A stretch of DNA of 64,000 nt, taken from contig CM047807.1 in NCBI GenBank assembly GCA_026214975.1, forward strand, positions 66,071,824 through 66,135,823, in the 5' to 3' direction. The translations under genes were made by a program, and so were the position numbers. This stretch comes from Gentiana macrophylla. Lineage: Eukaryota; Streptophyta; Magnoliopsida; Gentianales; Gentianaceae. This document shows, piece after piece, positions 23,019-34,738 of this stretch. The notes beneath the pieces were generated by a model that was not told the DNA's origin, ran no database searches, and saw nothing but the letters and a program-made list of their open reading frames with translations. Positions within the stretch are counted from its first letter, which is position 1. Each line of letters starts with the position of its first letter.

Positions 23019-24405
23019 GCTCTATTTCTCTAAGTTCAAGCACTCCGAAACTCTTTTATTACAGGCTAGTATGTTCCCGTTTCGATTTCATGTTCTTTTG
23101 TTGGGATATTAACAGCAAATGCATCGATCTTTCACAAATCAATTAGATTAGCACTCGTTTGACTAGTTGTGCCTAAACCTTTAAATTAGGCTTGATTTTC
23201 ACTGTAGACCATACGTCCTTTGATAAAGTAGATGACTTGAAGTGCATAGTTTGGTTTAAATGAGAAATTTGACTTATAATGGTGAAACTGGAGATATTTA
23301 GTCTGCAACAGTTTTGAATTTTATAGTGTTAATTAGATTAGCACTTGTTTGACTAGTTGTGCTTCAGCGTTTTGTGTGTGGTAATGCCTGCAGTAAATTA
23401 GGCTTTTGTGCTCCAGCAAATCAGTTTTCATGACCCAAAGGAGGGTGCAAGTTAGAATCTTTGGTTTATCTGAAAGGCATTATATTGGGTTTTGCAATCT
23501 CCATTTATCAGGCTGAAGTTCTCTCATTGGTTTTAGGCTAGTTGGTATATTTGAAAGGGAGTTTTTATCACTTGAATTGGGAATAAATTTCGGTCCTGCT
23601 GCGACGTGTTCCTTTCTTGGACTTCCATTAGGTCACACTTCGTTTAGTGTGTCATGTAGTCTTGACTTTTTTGTGGGTGATGTGTGAGATGTTGGAAATG
23701 TATTGTTGCTGGACGGAATGTAGGTCTGTCTTGTATGAGTAAGGTTCAAGTTATTTTGCATACTATCCCCATCATTCTACATTTTATTATAGTATTGTTC
23801 TATATTTGATCCATTTTCCAGATGTTTTTATCACCATGTGTTCTGTTTGGTAACAAGACCTAAATCTTTGTCACACAAAGCATGTCTGCATGATTGATTG
23901 ATAAACTAATGGCATCACATGCTCTGATGGATTTTCATCTAACAGTAGAGTCTGATTGGTTGTCATAATTTGTTGATTTATATCTTCCTTTTTTTGCATC
24001 CAGTACATTATGGTCAAAAAACATCAATGAACACGGTTTTGTTGTTACCCGCCCCTTGTTAATTACCTTAGAGAATATTGATGTATTGGCGTTACTAATG
24101 TTCGATTTGGTCGTAATTGCCTTTTTCCTTCTTTTAGTTGGTCTTGACAGCAGCAGGTTTAGAGGCTGAAAAAATTATATATCTTCCCAGAAGAAAGTGA
24201 AAAGGAGCTGGACACGGGAGAATTAATGTATTCATCGCTGCTGATTATATTTCATGAGCACTTAACCCCGTTTGTTGTTATGTAATCACTAATTGATCGG
24301 ATAAAAGGTATGTTACTAACTTCTTCTGTTTTTGCATTAAGCAATTACGATATATTCATCAATTGATCGATACTGAGTATGATGAAGTTCTATTTATTTT
24401 TACAG

Positions 24406-25206
24406 TGACTGCTGACTGCTATTTAATGTGGAAAGAGAGCTTTGCAGTATCTGGGCTTTGCGGGAGATACCTGCTCAACTGAGCTATATGTAAGCTCTAT
24501 TTATTTTTTCTCCCCTTTTATCTTGAATGTGGAGTGTAATGTTTACTTTTACATATAAAATGGAGCTTATCATGATGAGTTGGTTTTGTGGATTTTTATG
24601 ATGTTTCAGAGTTTTAAGGTGAATTTGGTATTGACTGATTATTCTATGCCTGAGATGAGTGGCTATGAGCTGTAGTTTGCTTAAAAATGTTGACAATTTA
24701 GCGATGAACAATTGTTTGGGGCTTAATGTTATTCGAGCAAAAAGTTTGATTTGATGTTGATACGTAGCATTGTTGTCTAAATTTTATAGGACCTGTAGTT
24801 ATTTGCTTCTCTAGATGTTCTGAGATTATAAGATTTTGGGTAGAGAGTACTTTAATTTGAATAGTTTTTTGTGGTTGCTCTATATCTTTCAATTTTATTA
24901 CATTTTATGCGTCTAAAAAAGATCAAGGTTAATGTGTGTGTGTGTTTCCTTCATTTTCTGAATTGATGATAGCTAAGTAATGGAAGCAGTAAAGAGGTTG
25001 AAAATTTGAGTTATGAAGGACTTGTTCTGAAAAATATTTTATTGTTATCCAAAACCTGGATGAATGTTTCAGCAGTGCACTTGTAGACTCTACTTGTTTA
25101 TTTCATTTTCTTTTGGGCCTGAATTGTTGAAACAGGGATCAATAGCTCTGAATGAAATTCCTAAGGTCATAATGTCCTAAGAGAATATCACGACTCGCAT
25201 TGATAG
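24406..25206 (+). pseudogene. Captured type-A response regulator exons (cytokinin signalling) inside CACTA
   Basis: Three exon-like pieces lie in order. Exon a (24406-24489; acceptor TTTACAG, donor GTAAGC) encodes VTA and, one frame over, KRALQYLG. Exon b (24610 to about 24690; acceptor TTTCAG) encodes VNLVLTDYSMPEMSGYEL, with the phospho-acceptor Asp in LTDY, then a stop. Exon c (25136-25206; acceptor AAACAG, donor GTAATA) encodes LNEIPKVIMS, TAA, ENITTRID. Plant type-A response regulators have these blocks in this order, with introns at about these places. In the intact gene this receiver domain takes a phosphate from histidine phosphotransfer proteins and damps cytokinin response. The N-terminal DDS exon and C-terminal KPV exon were not found. 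It is not functional. Confidence 0.8.
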
Positions 25207-25628
25207 GTAATATACCCCTAAGGTGTTTGTGTTTATGCTCCAATGTCTTGCAATCTGAAGATCTCTAACTTAAACCTTGTATAAATATGCATTTGGTAAT
25301 CTTGAAATCCCTCTCAAGGTTCTGTATGTCATAGGTAGAAATATGTGATTTACTTCGGTTTTGTATGCAGTGTTTACTCTTTAATGTGACCTTATAGTCT
25401 GTCAATTAGATTTGTTGAAAGCAGTATGCTTTTCACTTTTCAGTGTCTACACCCCTTAATTCTGTTTGCTACTTTGCTGCAATTATCAGAGTGTATTAAC
25501 TGTGCATGTACTCTTAGAGATATAATAAGTTACCTATGTTTATTAGAACCAAAATTGCGCTCTTTGTCCTGATGAATTATTTGTTGAAAGTTTGGTTGAC
25601 TAATATGTTTTTTTTTCTCACACGACAG

Positions 25629-25901
25629 TGTGTGTGCAAGTGTGCCACCAGAGTTCGCAAACCTGAATGAGCTACAACTATGGAATGATATGTATGGAAG
25701 CAAACATTAAGCTATTTCATGTAGACATGAGAATGCCAACAAGTCTGGATGTACGTACCTAGAGGATCAGATCATGCAGCCCCATAAACATGTTTCAGAT
25801 TTTATTTTATTTTATTTTCCTCTGGTTTTGATGCCTTGATATTAATGCAGATCATGGCTTCCCATCAGGAGATTGAAAAGATTGTGCGTGAACATAGGTA
25901 T
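25629..25901 (+). other. Further exon-like blocks inside CACTA, gene unknown
   Basis: After CGACAG at 25629 the frame reads VCASVPPEFANLNELQLWND before a stop. A second block, 25852-25898, lies between acceptor ATGCAG and donor GTATTG and reads IMASHQEIEKIVREHR. Neither piece matches a family I can name. They may be a second captured gene or a 3' continuation of the first. Confidence 0.35.
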
Positions 25902-26489
25902 TGAAAAAATACTCTCAACCATCTACTGTGTTTATTCCTCGTAAACCTGAAGCTTCATAATATTGGTGAAAGTGTATCTATTTTTCCTATTTTCGGATAT
26001 TACATTATAGTCTTTCTTCACTAATTATTGATGGAAGTTTGACTTTATGTAAAATATGTAAAGGTGGATGTTTGTATAGTACTGTGAGTGTACATGTTCT
26101 TGAATGCAGTTGCTATTGGCAATTTGTTATTGAATCCTGATTTTGCATTTTCTTGTTATTGAATCCTGATTAATGAGAGGAAAATAATCTATAATGAGGG
26201 GATGTTTTTTTTTTCATCAAATCGTAATTTAATAAGGGGTAAATTACCTTATAATAAGGGTTTAGATTTTTATTAAAAATGATTTTTAATAACAGGAAAA
26301 TACCATTATTAATGTCCGATATTATTAATAACGGGATTGAGTTTCCCGTTATTGAATACATTTACCGGCGGAGGCAGTAATAAGGGGCCATAACAGGAAA
26401 TTTCCCGTTATAAAAGGTTTTTATGAGGGGAAATGGACAATTAATGACGGGAAGTACCCTTATTAATAGCCGATTTTCTTGTAGTGATG

Positions 26490-27311
26490 ATTGGAATGTT
26501 GCACCTCCAAAATACAAGAAGAAACCATTGAGTGATATGCATCATGTGTTTAAGAAAAATCAATCTAGATATGTTCCTAGACACATGAAGCAACACAGGT
26601 TTCCTACTACATATTGGAAAGTGAAGAAGGATGTACATGCACCAAAAGGCAGAGAAAAGTATCAGAATATCTTCTGTAAATATATTAGAAGTTATTCTGC
26701 CATGCCTTATACATATGAAGTTGATGACTTCAATTATCCAAAAAGAAGAACTTTTGGATATACACTTGGTATAGGAGGCATGAATGCTAACAAGTATGGA
26801 CCCAAACAGTGTTGGGTACCAAAACATAATTAATTTGTTTTGTAGGATGTCTGGTACATAGATAGTGGATGTTCCAGACACATGACAGGAAACAAGAGAT
26901 GGCTCATTGACTTCAAAGTTTTTGATGGACCCAAAGTCACATTTGGAGGCAAAGAAAACCCTGGCAAGATTAAGGGGGAAGGCACAATACTCAAGAACAA
27001 TTTGAAGATTCAAAATGTAGCATATGTTAGAGGACTTAACTTCAATCACGATGAGCATCGATCAATTCATGACAAAGGCTATAATGTACATTTCAATAAG
27101 GAAGGATGCAAAGTGATTCACACCAAACCAACACAAATAGTTCTTGCGGGAAGAAGACAAGATAACATGTATGTGGTGGATTGGAAAACAAACCAAAGCG
27201 AAAAACATGTCCGCTTGTCAAAAATAAACAATCAACCAAATTGGATTAGGCACGAGAAGATTAAATCACTTGAATTTCAAGACCATCAACAAAGCTGTCA
27301 AAGAACAAGTT
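26490..27311 (+). pseudogene. pol: Copia gag-protease linker, protease end and pre-integrase region, element C
   Basis: After the CACTA insert the frame resumes with DWNVAPPKYKKK and runs through a basic linker to a TAA at 26830. The protease active site follows at about 26848 as WYIDSGCSRHMTG, with catalytic Asp intact, and then GEGTILKNNLKIQNVAYVRG, the copia protease C-terminal fold. The LLSVSQ block is mutated (NFNHDEHRS). The pre-integrase motif is degraded to NWIRHEKIKSLEF. A TAG at 27311 ends the frame. Confidence 0.85.
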
Positions 27312-27313
27312 AG

Positions 27314-28120
27314 TTGAAGGCACACTTGCCAGAGATCACATACAAGAAAGAAAGTCTATGTGATGCATGTCGAAAGTGGAAACAAATCAAAAATTCATTC
27401 AAGACAAAGCCCTATCAATCTACAACAAGAGTTCTACATCACATTTGCACATGGACTGTTTGGACCAGTCACACCATAAGTGTAAGTGGTAAGAAATACA
27501 CCCTAGTAGTGGTGGATGACTTCTCAAAATACACTGGACCATTTTCATGAACAAGAAGAAAGAGACACTCAAAAAGTCGCCAGATTTGCTAAGAAGACTC
27601 CAAAATGAAAAGAATCAAGATCTTCAAGATCGAGATCGATAGAGAATTGAATTTCTTAATGAAATTATCGAACCTATTGTGAAGAAAATGGAGTGCTACA
27701 TCAACTATCTGCAGCAGGAACTCCACAAAAAAATGGTGTAGCAGAAAGAAGAAACAGAACTCTCAAAGAAGCAGTTAGAACAATGATTACTGAAGCATGC
27801 TTGCCAAAGAGATTTTGGGCTGAAGCAGCAAATACAACATGCCATACACAAAATAGATCAATCATCAAAAAACATCATGGAAAAACTGCATATGAAATAT
27901 GGAATGGCAGAAGACCTAATATCTCATATTTTCATATGTTTGGATCAAAATGTTTTGTTTTGAACAGGAACCAGCTGCATACCATTGATGAAAAGGCTGA
28001 TGAAGCAATCTTCATGGGATACTCATGCACAAGCAAAGCATTCAGAATACTAAACAAAAGATCATTGGTGATTGAAGAATCAATTCATGTAGTTTTTGAT
28101 GAACCAAATACAAATGGTGA
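27314..28120 (+). pseudogene. pol: Copia integrase, element C
   Basis: Zinc-binding residues CDAC appear in ESLCDACRKWKQ. The first catalytic block is frameshifted: MDLFGPVT has become a different frame reading CTWTVWTSHT, then SGKKYTLVVVDDFSKYT returns. The second Asp block, near 27640, is degraded (DRDR, stop, RIEFLNE). The third block is intact: NGVAERRNRTLKEAV with the catalytic Glu. The C-terminal part (YEIWNGRRPNISYFHMFGSK, FMGYSC) is open through 28120 and on into an acidic linker to 28499. Confidence 0.87.
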
Positions 28121-28446
28121 AGATCTTCAAGATCAAGAAGAGGAAGCAGCACAAAGTGAAATCTACACAAATGCAACCATACCATCTTCCATCCTAAATA
28201 ACCATTTTGAAAATCATGAGGAACCACATATCAATACAACAGAAGAAGCACCAGAATTTGAAGTTCATGCTCAACATGAAAGTGTGGAAGCACCAAGTGA
28301 AGAGCAACTTCAACCTGATCTTCATTGGCTAAGAGATCATCCTGAAGAACAAGTCATTGAAGACATTCACACAGGAGTTAGAACCAAAAGACAACTGGAA
28401 AATATGTTAACATGTTTTCTATCACAAGTGGAACCCAAGACAATAG

Positions 28447-29420
28447 ATGATGCAATTCAAGATGCAGATTGGATCACAGCCACAAGAAAAACTAAATGAA
28501 TTTGAAAGAAATGAAGTCTGGGAACTTGTTGACAGACCAGATATGGCCAACATCATTGGAGCAAAATGGGTATTCAGAAACAAAATGGATGAGCAAGGAA
28601 AAGTTGTCAGAAACAAAGCAAGGCTAGTTGCAAAAGGCTATTCTCAAGCAGAAGGAATAGATTATGATGAAACATTTGCACCAGTAACAAGATTAGAGGC
28701 AATCGGACTCTTTCTAGCTTTTGCTGCATACAAAGACTTCAAAGTCTATCAAATGGATGTCAAGAGTGCATTTCTAAATGGACTCTTGGAAGAAGAAGTA
28801 TATGTGGAACAACCTCCTGGTTTCCAAATCAAAGGAAAAGAAGACAAAGTATACAAACTCAAGAATGCCCTCTATGGACTCAAACAGGCACCTAGAGCCT
28901 GGTATGAAACACTTTCACAATTCCTGATCAATAATGGATTCAACAAGGGAACTATAGACAAGACTCTATTCAAACTAGAGGAAGGAACAAGTACATTGCT
29001 AGTACAAATCTATGTTGATGATATCATCTTTGGATCAGAGGATGAAAATCTATGTGAGAAATTTGCAAACCTGATGAAGAGCAAATTTCAGATGAGCATG
29101 ATGGGAGAATTAAATTATTTCCTTGGCCTTCAAGTAAAGCAAATGAAGAATGGTATTTTCATTAGTCAAGCCAAGTACACAAGAGATTTAATACACAAGT
29201 ATGGGATGGATACAAGTGGCATAGCAGGCACACCAATGTGTGCAAGAGTCATTCTTGGAAAAGATGACGCAGGAAAAGATGTCGACCAGAAAATGTATAG
29301 AGGAATCATTGGATCCCTACTATACCTGACTGCAAGCAAACCTGATATAGCATATGAAGTAGGAGTATGTGCAAGATTTCAAGCACAACCAAAAGAATCA
29401 CATCTACTAGCAGCCAAAAG
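28447..29420 (+). pseudogene. pol: Copia reverse transcriptase, element C, truncated
   Basis: The RT is open without stops for 325 codons. Blocks in order are [84 protein letters not shown] (catalytic pair at 29011-29022), [19 protein letters not shown] and [13 protein letters not shown]. It is the best preserved RT of the window. It is out of frame with the preceding linker (one frameshift near 28450) and ends at 29420 at AAKRI, where LTR sequence of element E begins. RNase H is missing. Confidence 0.92.
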
Positions 29421-30530
29421 AATCTACCCGACTGCTAAACAACAACAACCGTCCTTGGCAAATCCTAAACCGGATTGCTTCACAGTCTAAACCTTTGATA
29501 GAAATCAAAGTTGGGCTAAATTGATTCTTGCTTGTGGTTCTTCTAAGTGTCAAATTCTGGATACAGACTTTGTGGCTTGAACACTTGAAGAATTCTGGAT
29601 GTGAACTTGTTGACCGCAATGATTGGTAGCAATTCAGATGAACAAGACTTGGGCACAATAATAATTGTATTATCGCGTTGTTGTGCGTTTGATCCTTGAT
29701 GCCAAGTCCTCTATTTATAGTGTGAGGTTCAACTTTCATCTTGCATGAATTTTGAATTTCTATCAACGGCTATATCTTCAGATGTCAGATGTTAGTGACC
29801 ATTCTGACATGTTAGTGCTTCATCCAATAATATTTCTTGATTTGTAACGTTCAAATGTAAGTTCAATTCTTTCGATGACTGACTCTAAAATTGTGTATCT
29901 TGATCAGTTTTAATCTAAGTATGTCAGTTATTAGTTTGTCAACTGACTTAGAGCATTAACTGAGTTTTTACTCTTCTTCAAAACTTAGTACTCTATTCAT
30001 CTGATTTCATATGACTTAATCAGAGTACACGATATCCTTAATAAATCATCTAAGATATCATTGTCCTTATGATTCATAGGTCTTCGTAAAAGATCCATAA
30101 AGTCAGTTCAGGCCATCACAGACTTACCTGAATTCTAACTTTACAGTCTCGGCATAATCTTCATAACTGAGTTTTAATCCTCAGTTCTTCATTCTTCAAT
30201 AACTGAGTCTGTGTCCCTCAGTTCTTCATCTTCTAGATAAGTCAACCGACTCAGTGTCCCTCAGTGAACCTACCCCATTCAGTTCTGAGTAAACTTCAGT
30301 ATTAGTCAATATCCAGGTTTCTAGATGATTTCCAGTTCTCAGTTTTACGACACTCTAACTATTACAGTGCTTGTCTGATATAACCTATACAATTTTCAGA
30401 CTCTAATAAATCCTATACATTTAGTTCTAGACATCTTTTAGCTTTTCACTATAACAGCTAGCTTCAGCACTACATCAATGGGGTGTAAATAAGTTATACA
30501 ATGCAAAAATGAGGTAAAACTGGAAACTGA
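29421..30530 (-). repeat. 3' LTR of element E, truncated
   Basis: The segment aligns from CTACCCGACTGCTAAACAAC with 57685 of the 5' LTR, so about 600 bases of its left (R/U5) side are lost. TATA box TATAAATA lies at 29712-29719 (minus). The right boundary is diverged from the 5' LTR beyond GGGGTGTAAATAA (30480) and is only approximate. The left junction joins directly to the RT of element C. Confidence 0.75.
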
Positions 30531-30597
30531 ATATATCATTAAGATTCACAAAAACTGAAATAAGTTATACAATTGTTAATGAAAACTGAAATATGAA

Positions 30598-32503
30598 CTA
30601 AACGGCTTTCTGCATAACTAGACTAAATTTTCTTTGTTTATCTTGGAAATAATATTCATTTTCCAACTTTGTATCTTCCTTGGAGAAGGCCTTGAGATAA
30701 TCAACTTGGCTTGATAGCTTCCATTTTCTCCAAAGAATTAACCTAGGAAGATCAGTGTTGTCTCTATAGTACTTTTCAAATTCATCAACATCTGCCTTCA
30801 TTTGATCTTTCTTGTCCTTGATCTGAAGTTTCTCTTCAATCTTCTTTATCTTCTTATAGTTTTCCATTTTCTGACTATGAAATTAATCTAACAATAAGTA
30901 ATTAAGAGATTCTTCATAATTTCTGTACTTGTACTTGGTCTTGGTAGGATTTTAATCTTTGACAAATTTCATCCACAAATCCTGTGTTAGCGTAGCTCTT
31001 TTATCTCCAGGTTGACTATATTTCAGAATGAGCTGCTCATCACTGAGTTCTTCAATTTGTCTGATATGGGATTCGGTTACAGAGATTTCCCTTTCATCAA
31101 ATCAGTCAGTTCACCTTCTAGTTTCAGTTTCTCTTTTTGTAACTTCAGCTTTTCTTCTTCTACTTCCCCCTTTTTGGCATCATACAATTGATTGATCAAG
31201 AGATGAGTTGCTTTTTGATATTCTGATATGCATTTTTATGATTTTAGAACTGCCTTGAGCTCAGTTTCTTGGCAATGAATTCTCTGATTCAGGTGCCATT
31301 CTGCTTTAGCTTGAGTTTCACTATCCTCCATGGTTGTGACTTCAAACTTTTCTTTCAGTTTAAGAATTTTGGAAAATGAGTTAGAAGTTATCTTCTTGAT
31401 AGTGTCAAGCTTTGTATGAACGGAGACATCAATCTGTTTCCTATAATCCAAATATCTAGAAATCCTTGACAGTAGAGCATTGTACTCTTCTTTCTGATTG
31501 AGCATACTGTCCAAGGTTGATTGGACCTTGTTCAGTTTTTCAGCTGTCAATCTTTCAGTTGGATCTTCTTCTTCTTTGATTAAAGACTGAGTGTCATCTT
31601 CTAACACCATCAATTGTTGATTATCAGCTTCTTGTGCTTCTTTCTTATTGTCAGTTGTCTGATCTCCAACTGGAAATCCTTCCTGCTGAGTATCAGTTTG
31701 CTATTCTTGGCCTTCCGGCTGTAAAACTGTACTCTGTTCTGCTTATTTCATTGAATCATCATCCTTATCATCATCTTTCTTCTTTAAAACATCCATCGGT
31801 ACAGATTATGTAATTGATTCTCTTTTTTGAGCTATTTCTTTGATTCACTTATTGCACTTGGTGAGAAATTCATCCATAGGAAACAATGCCTATAAGTCTT
31901 CTATTACAAGTTTATCCAAAAATAGCTTCTCTTCACTTTGCAAAACATCATTGATAGATTATTGGGAATCTTCAGTCTTGAGCTTCATTCTCATCAGATT
32001 GATGATTCTTTCTGGTTCAAAGATGTATTTTGAATTTTGCTGCTGCAGAATTTGTTGTTGCTCTTGATTGTCATCCATAGCAGAAACTTGTTTCTCTAAT
32101 ATCTTCTGTTTCTTTTGAGAAATATCTCTAGCAAACTGACTGTCTTTAGTTGTCAGCTGTTGTTCCCACTCAGTTGGTGCTAGCTCACTTGAAGTACCTA
32201 GGAACAAACACCTACGAACTGAATTTACCTTCTGTGAGTCAGCCTTGTGCTTAACTCCTTTTTGTTGAGCTATTTGCTGAGACACAGTATTCTTATTGGC
32301 TTCCGGTTGGGAAGTCTGTACCTTTGAACTTACCACTACTACAATTTTCTCTGTGTTCGTAGATGCAACAGCAGTTTGTTCTGCCATTTTACCTTGACTG
32401 AGTCTTTCCAAAAAATGCTGAATAACTCTCCTGACTGATTTCTTCAACCAAAATCTCCTAACTAACTTTCTTCCTTTAGCTTTGGTTTTGCTACCACATG
32501 CTA
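30598..32503 (-). pseudogene. C-terminal part of the extra ORF of element E
   Basis: This minus-strand region continues the ORF that starts near 41633. Across the LARD, with one target duplication removed, the frame is the same as that of the ORF segment ending at 41058, apart from two TAG codons. Pieces: a basic start (KKSVRRVIQHFLERL near 32440), a Gln/Ser-rich region (EKQVSAMDDNQEQQQILQQQ near 32070), a coiled-coil-like Lys/Glu region (31613-31236), and a C-terminal block FEKYYRDNTDLPRLILW (near 30750) ending at TAG 30598. Stops and frameshifts separate the pieces. No viral envelope features (signal peptide, membrane helix) are visible. Function is unknown. Confidence 0.6.
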
Positions 32504-34722
32504 TGTAACGCCCCGCTCCCGGATACCGAGCCCTTATCCGGAAGAGAAACGTTCAGTGCGTATAGAATTAAATAAATCTAATATTATACGCAAGCCTCTA
32601 CGTCGTCGTATCAAATAAAAGCAAACGGAAGCTAAAAAGACTCGGGTAAAAACATAAAAAATACTATGAATAGAAATTAACCATACTAAAGATGGAAATG
32701 TAACTTTATTACATTAAAAGGAAAATATGAAATCCAAAATAAACGTACGACAAGTCTCAAAAGACCAAAAGCCTACTCCAAAGGTACTAAAAAGTCTTTA
32801 AATGAATAACATAATAAATAAAAGATAACTCTTCAATGAGGCGTTGTCATCGAAATTCTCCTCATAAACATGCTCAACCTGTTCGTCTTCTCACCCCACA
32901 ATGCATACAAAAGAAAATGCAAAGGAGGTAAGTACATAGTACTTAGTAATAGTGAGAAGCTATGACAACAATTAAAATTGGTAAAGAAAAGATATTTAAT
33001 CGTTTAGTTATTTATGTGTGACCGACTCAATCTGGTGTTCATTTCATGTCCATCAACATGAATTGACTAGGCGTTTCTACTTAACTTATCTATGTTACAA
33101 CCGCACACAAGGGCACTACGCGTATCCACTTTTAGGACACTCTTGGCAACATATTAGTGGATCACACCAATATCCACGGAGTCTAGAATAGGTAAACTCC
33201 GATAGTACGCACACCTCAGTGGAGTCCCTCCGTACTTAGGGTTTTTTTGACTTACGGAGTTCTTCCACCTTCAGAGGTAGCACACTCGTCGCGATATAGA
33301 CTGGTGCATATCCAAGAGAGAGATGTTGTTTAATCTTTTACTAGTCAAATACGTAATTTTATTAGAATGATTAACTAACCACATTTGTGTTTTCAATTAA
33401 TCTCCCTCACATTTACTACTCTCTTCCTAGACCACTAGACATCAACAAGGCCTAGCAATTACACAGACATTGATGAATGTTAATTCATCAAAGCACAAGC
33501 CTATCATGCTCTTCCGACGGATCCGAACTTCAACTCCCTTTAAGAGTACATTCGGTGTTTTAACTGAATGAATCAGAAGTTCAATTCAGGTTTGTTTATG
33601 TTTATCCAATATTATCATATCATAAATAAGGGTTTAAAACTATAATAACATGATTATGAAGCTCGAAACCAAGCTGAAACGATAAAACAATAAAAACAAG
33701 GTAAAACAGGTCAAACGCCCGTTTGACATCCTATGGACGCCCGTTTGGCATCGAACGCCCGTCCAGTAAACCCAAACGCCCGTCCGTAAAAAACGGCTAC
33801 ATCCTGAATCAAAAGTCTAACCTCAAACGGCCGTCTTCCTGGTGCAAACGCCCGTTTGAGCTGCTAGGGTCTCAGATGCCCGTCTTCCTAATGCAGACGC
33901 CCATCCGCCTGGGTTTTTCCCAAAACGCTAAAATCTTCACAACTCGATTTCTGAATCGTTTCTAACCTAATTAACCTCGTTTTCAAAACAGTAAAACACA
34001 GAAAACATATCTAATCAAACCATAGAAAGAGCCTCTTACCTTAATTTCCAGCAAAACCGCAAGCATAACGCCAAGCAGCTGCAACAACTGTTGATCCTCA
34101 ACCCCAAAACCTATGTGATCAACCAGAAACCCTAAAATCCTATTTCTTTGTAGAAAACCGAAACTGAAAAAGCCTGTAAAACTGAAGATTACCTGGGTTT
34201 ACTACTGTGAAACTATTTTTAGATTTTTCTACGCTTCAAGACGATCGTTTCGACTACTCATGGCTGCGAAACAGAGCTACGGATCACAAGATACGAATTT
34301 TCAAGAATCGAACTCTACGAATACCGAAAACTAGGGCTAAACTGAAAACATACGAAATCGAGAGATGTTATTTTCCAAAGTTGCGTCTCCTCGCGTTGAT
34401 CACTTTTCTTTTCTGCGGCATCTTGAACAGATGAACGGATTGATCACACGGTTCTTCCTTTTATTTCGCTTTCTTCTCCACGTCGCCTCTCTGTGTAGCG
34501 CCGTTCCTTCTTCCTTTCTTTTCAGAATTTTCTTGTAAATTAAAATAAGGTATTTTGGGGATTATTCCCTTTTATAGCCATTTAAATAAATCCCTTAACT
34601 AAATAGCTAAATCCTTTTAATTAAGTCCTTTTTATTTAAAATAAAAAGAACAAATAATAATTAGGTCGTAGTGATTAAACCCAATTACTATTTTACCCTT
34701 TCTGAAAAGTCGGGATGTTACA
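32504..34722 (-). repeat. 3' LTR of LARD
   Basis: The LTR is 2219 bp, with ends TGTAACGCCCC and GGGATGTTACA on the plus strand. A minus-strand TATA box (TATAAAAGGG) is at 34567-34576. A cluster of ACGCCCGT words lies at 33713-33910. It lacks a 97-bp segment present at 40213-40309 in its partner. Confidence 0.93.
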
Positions 34723-34738
34723 TTCCTTCCACCTTAAG
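34723..34738 (-). other. Polypurine tract of LARD
   Basis: The minus strand reads CTTAAGGTGGAAGGAA directly before the 3' LTR, preceded by GAGTTTCGAGGACGAAACTC. This is the standard 3' end of plant gypsy chromovirus-like elements and shows the LARD descends from one; the gypsy at 61170-61195 has the same arrangement. Confidence 0.85.

Larger units (their letters stand above)
21883..26486 (+). mobile_element. Non-autonomous CACTA transposon carrying host gene fragments
   Basis: The termini are CACTACAAGAAAATCTG (21883) and its partner CGATTTTCTTGTAGTG (26471-26486). The 3-bp target duplication is ATG on both sides (21880-21882 and 26487-26489), and removing the insert restores the copia linker around DDWN. 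Both ends carry many copies of a TTAATAAGGG-type subterminal motif. The 4604-bp body has no transposase frame, so it must be moved in trans. Its middle holds exon-like pieces of a response-regulator gene and a 7-bp minisatellite, which is the Pack-CACTA pattern. Confidence 0.9.
18544..29420 (+). mobile_element. Copia element C (Sirevirus-like), 3' truncated, split by CACTA
   Basis: On the plus strand the order is LTR (18544-19956), primer site, gag, [CACTA insertion 21883-26486], protease, integrase and RT. The element breaks off inside the RT/RNase H boundary at 29420 (AAKRI instead of AAKRIFRYLKGT) and joins the truncated LTR of element E. Its 3' LTR is absent. It is a close relative of elements A and E but a separate subfamily: gag starts MDSSNF instead of MDNNQY. 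Confidence 0.88.

Noticed and set aside
26441..27058. 205-codon minus-strand open frame
   Set aside because: It lies opposite the protease region of element C, which has clear copia motifs on the plus strand. The minus frame has none.
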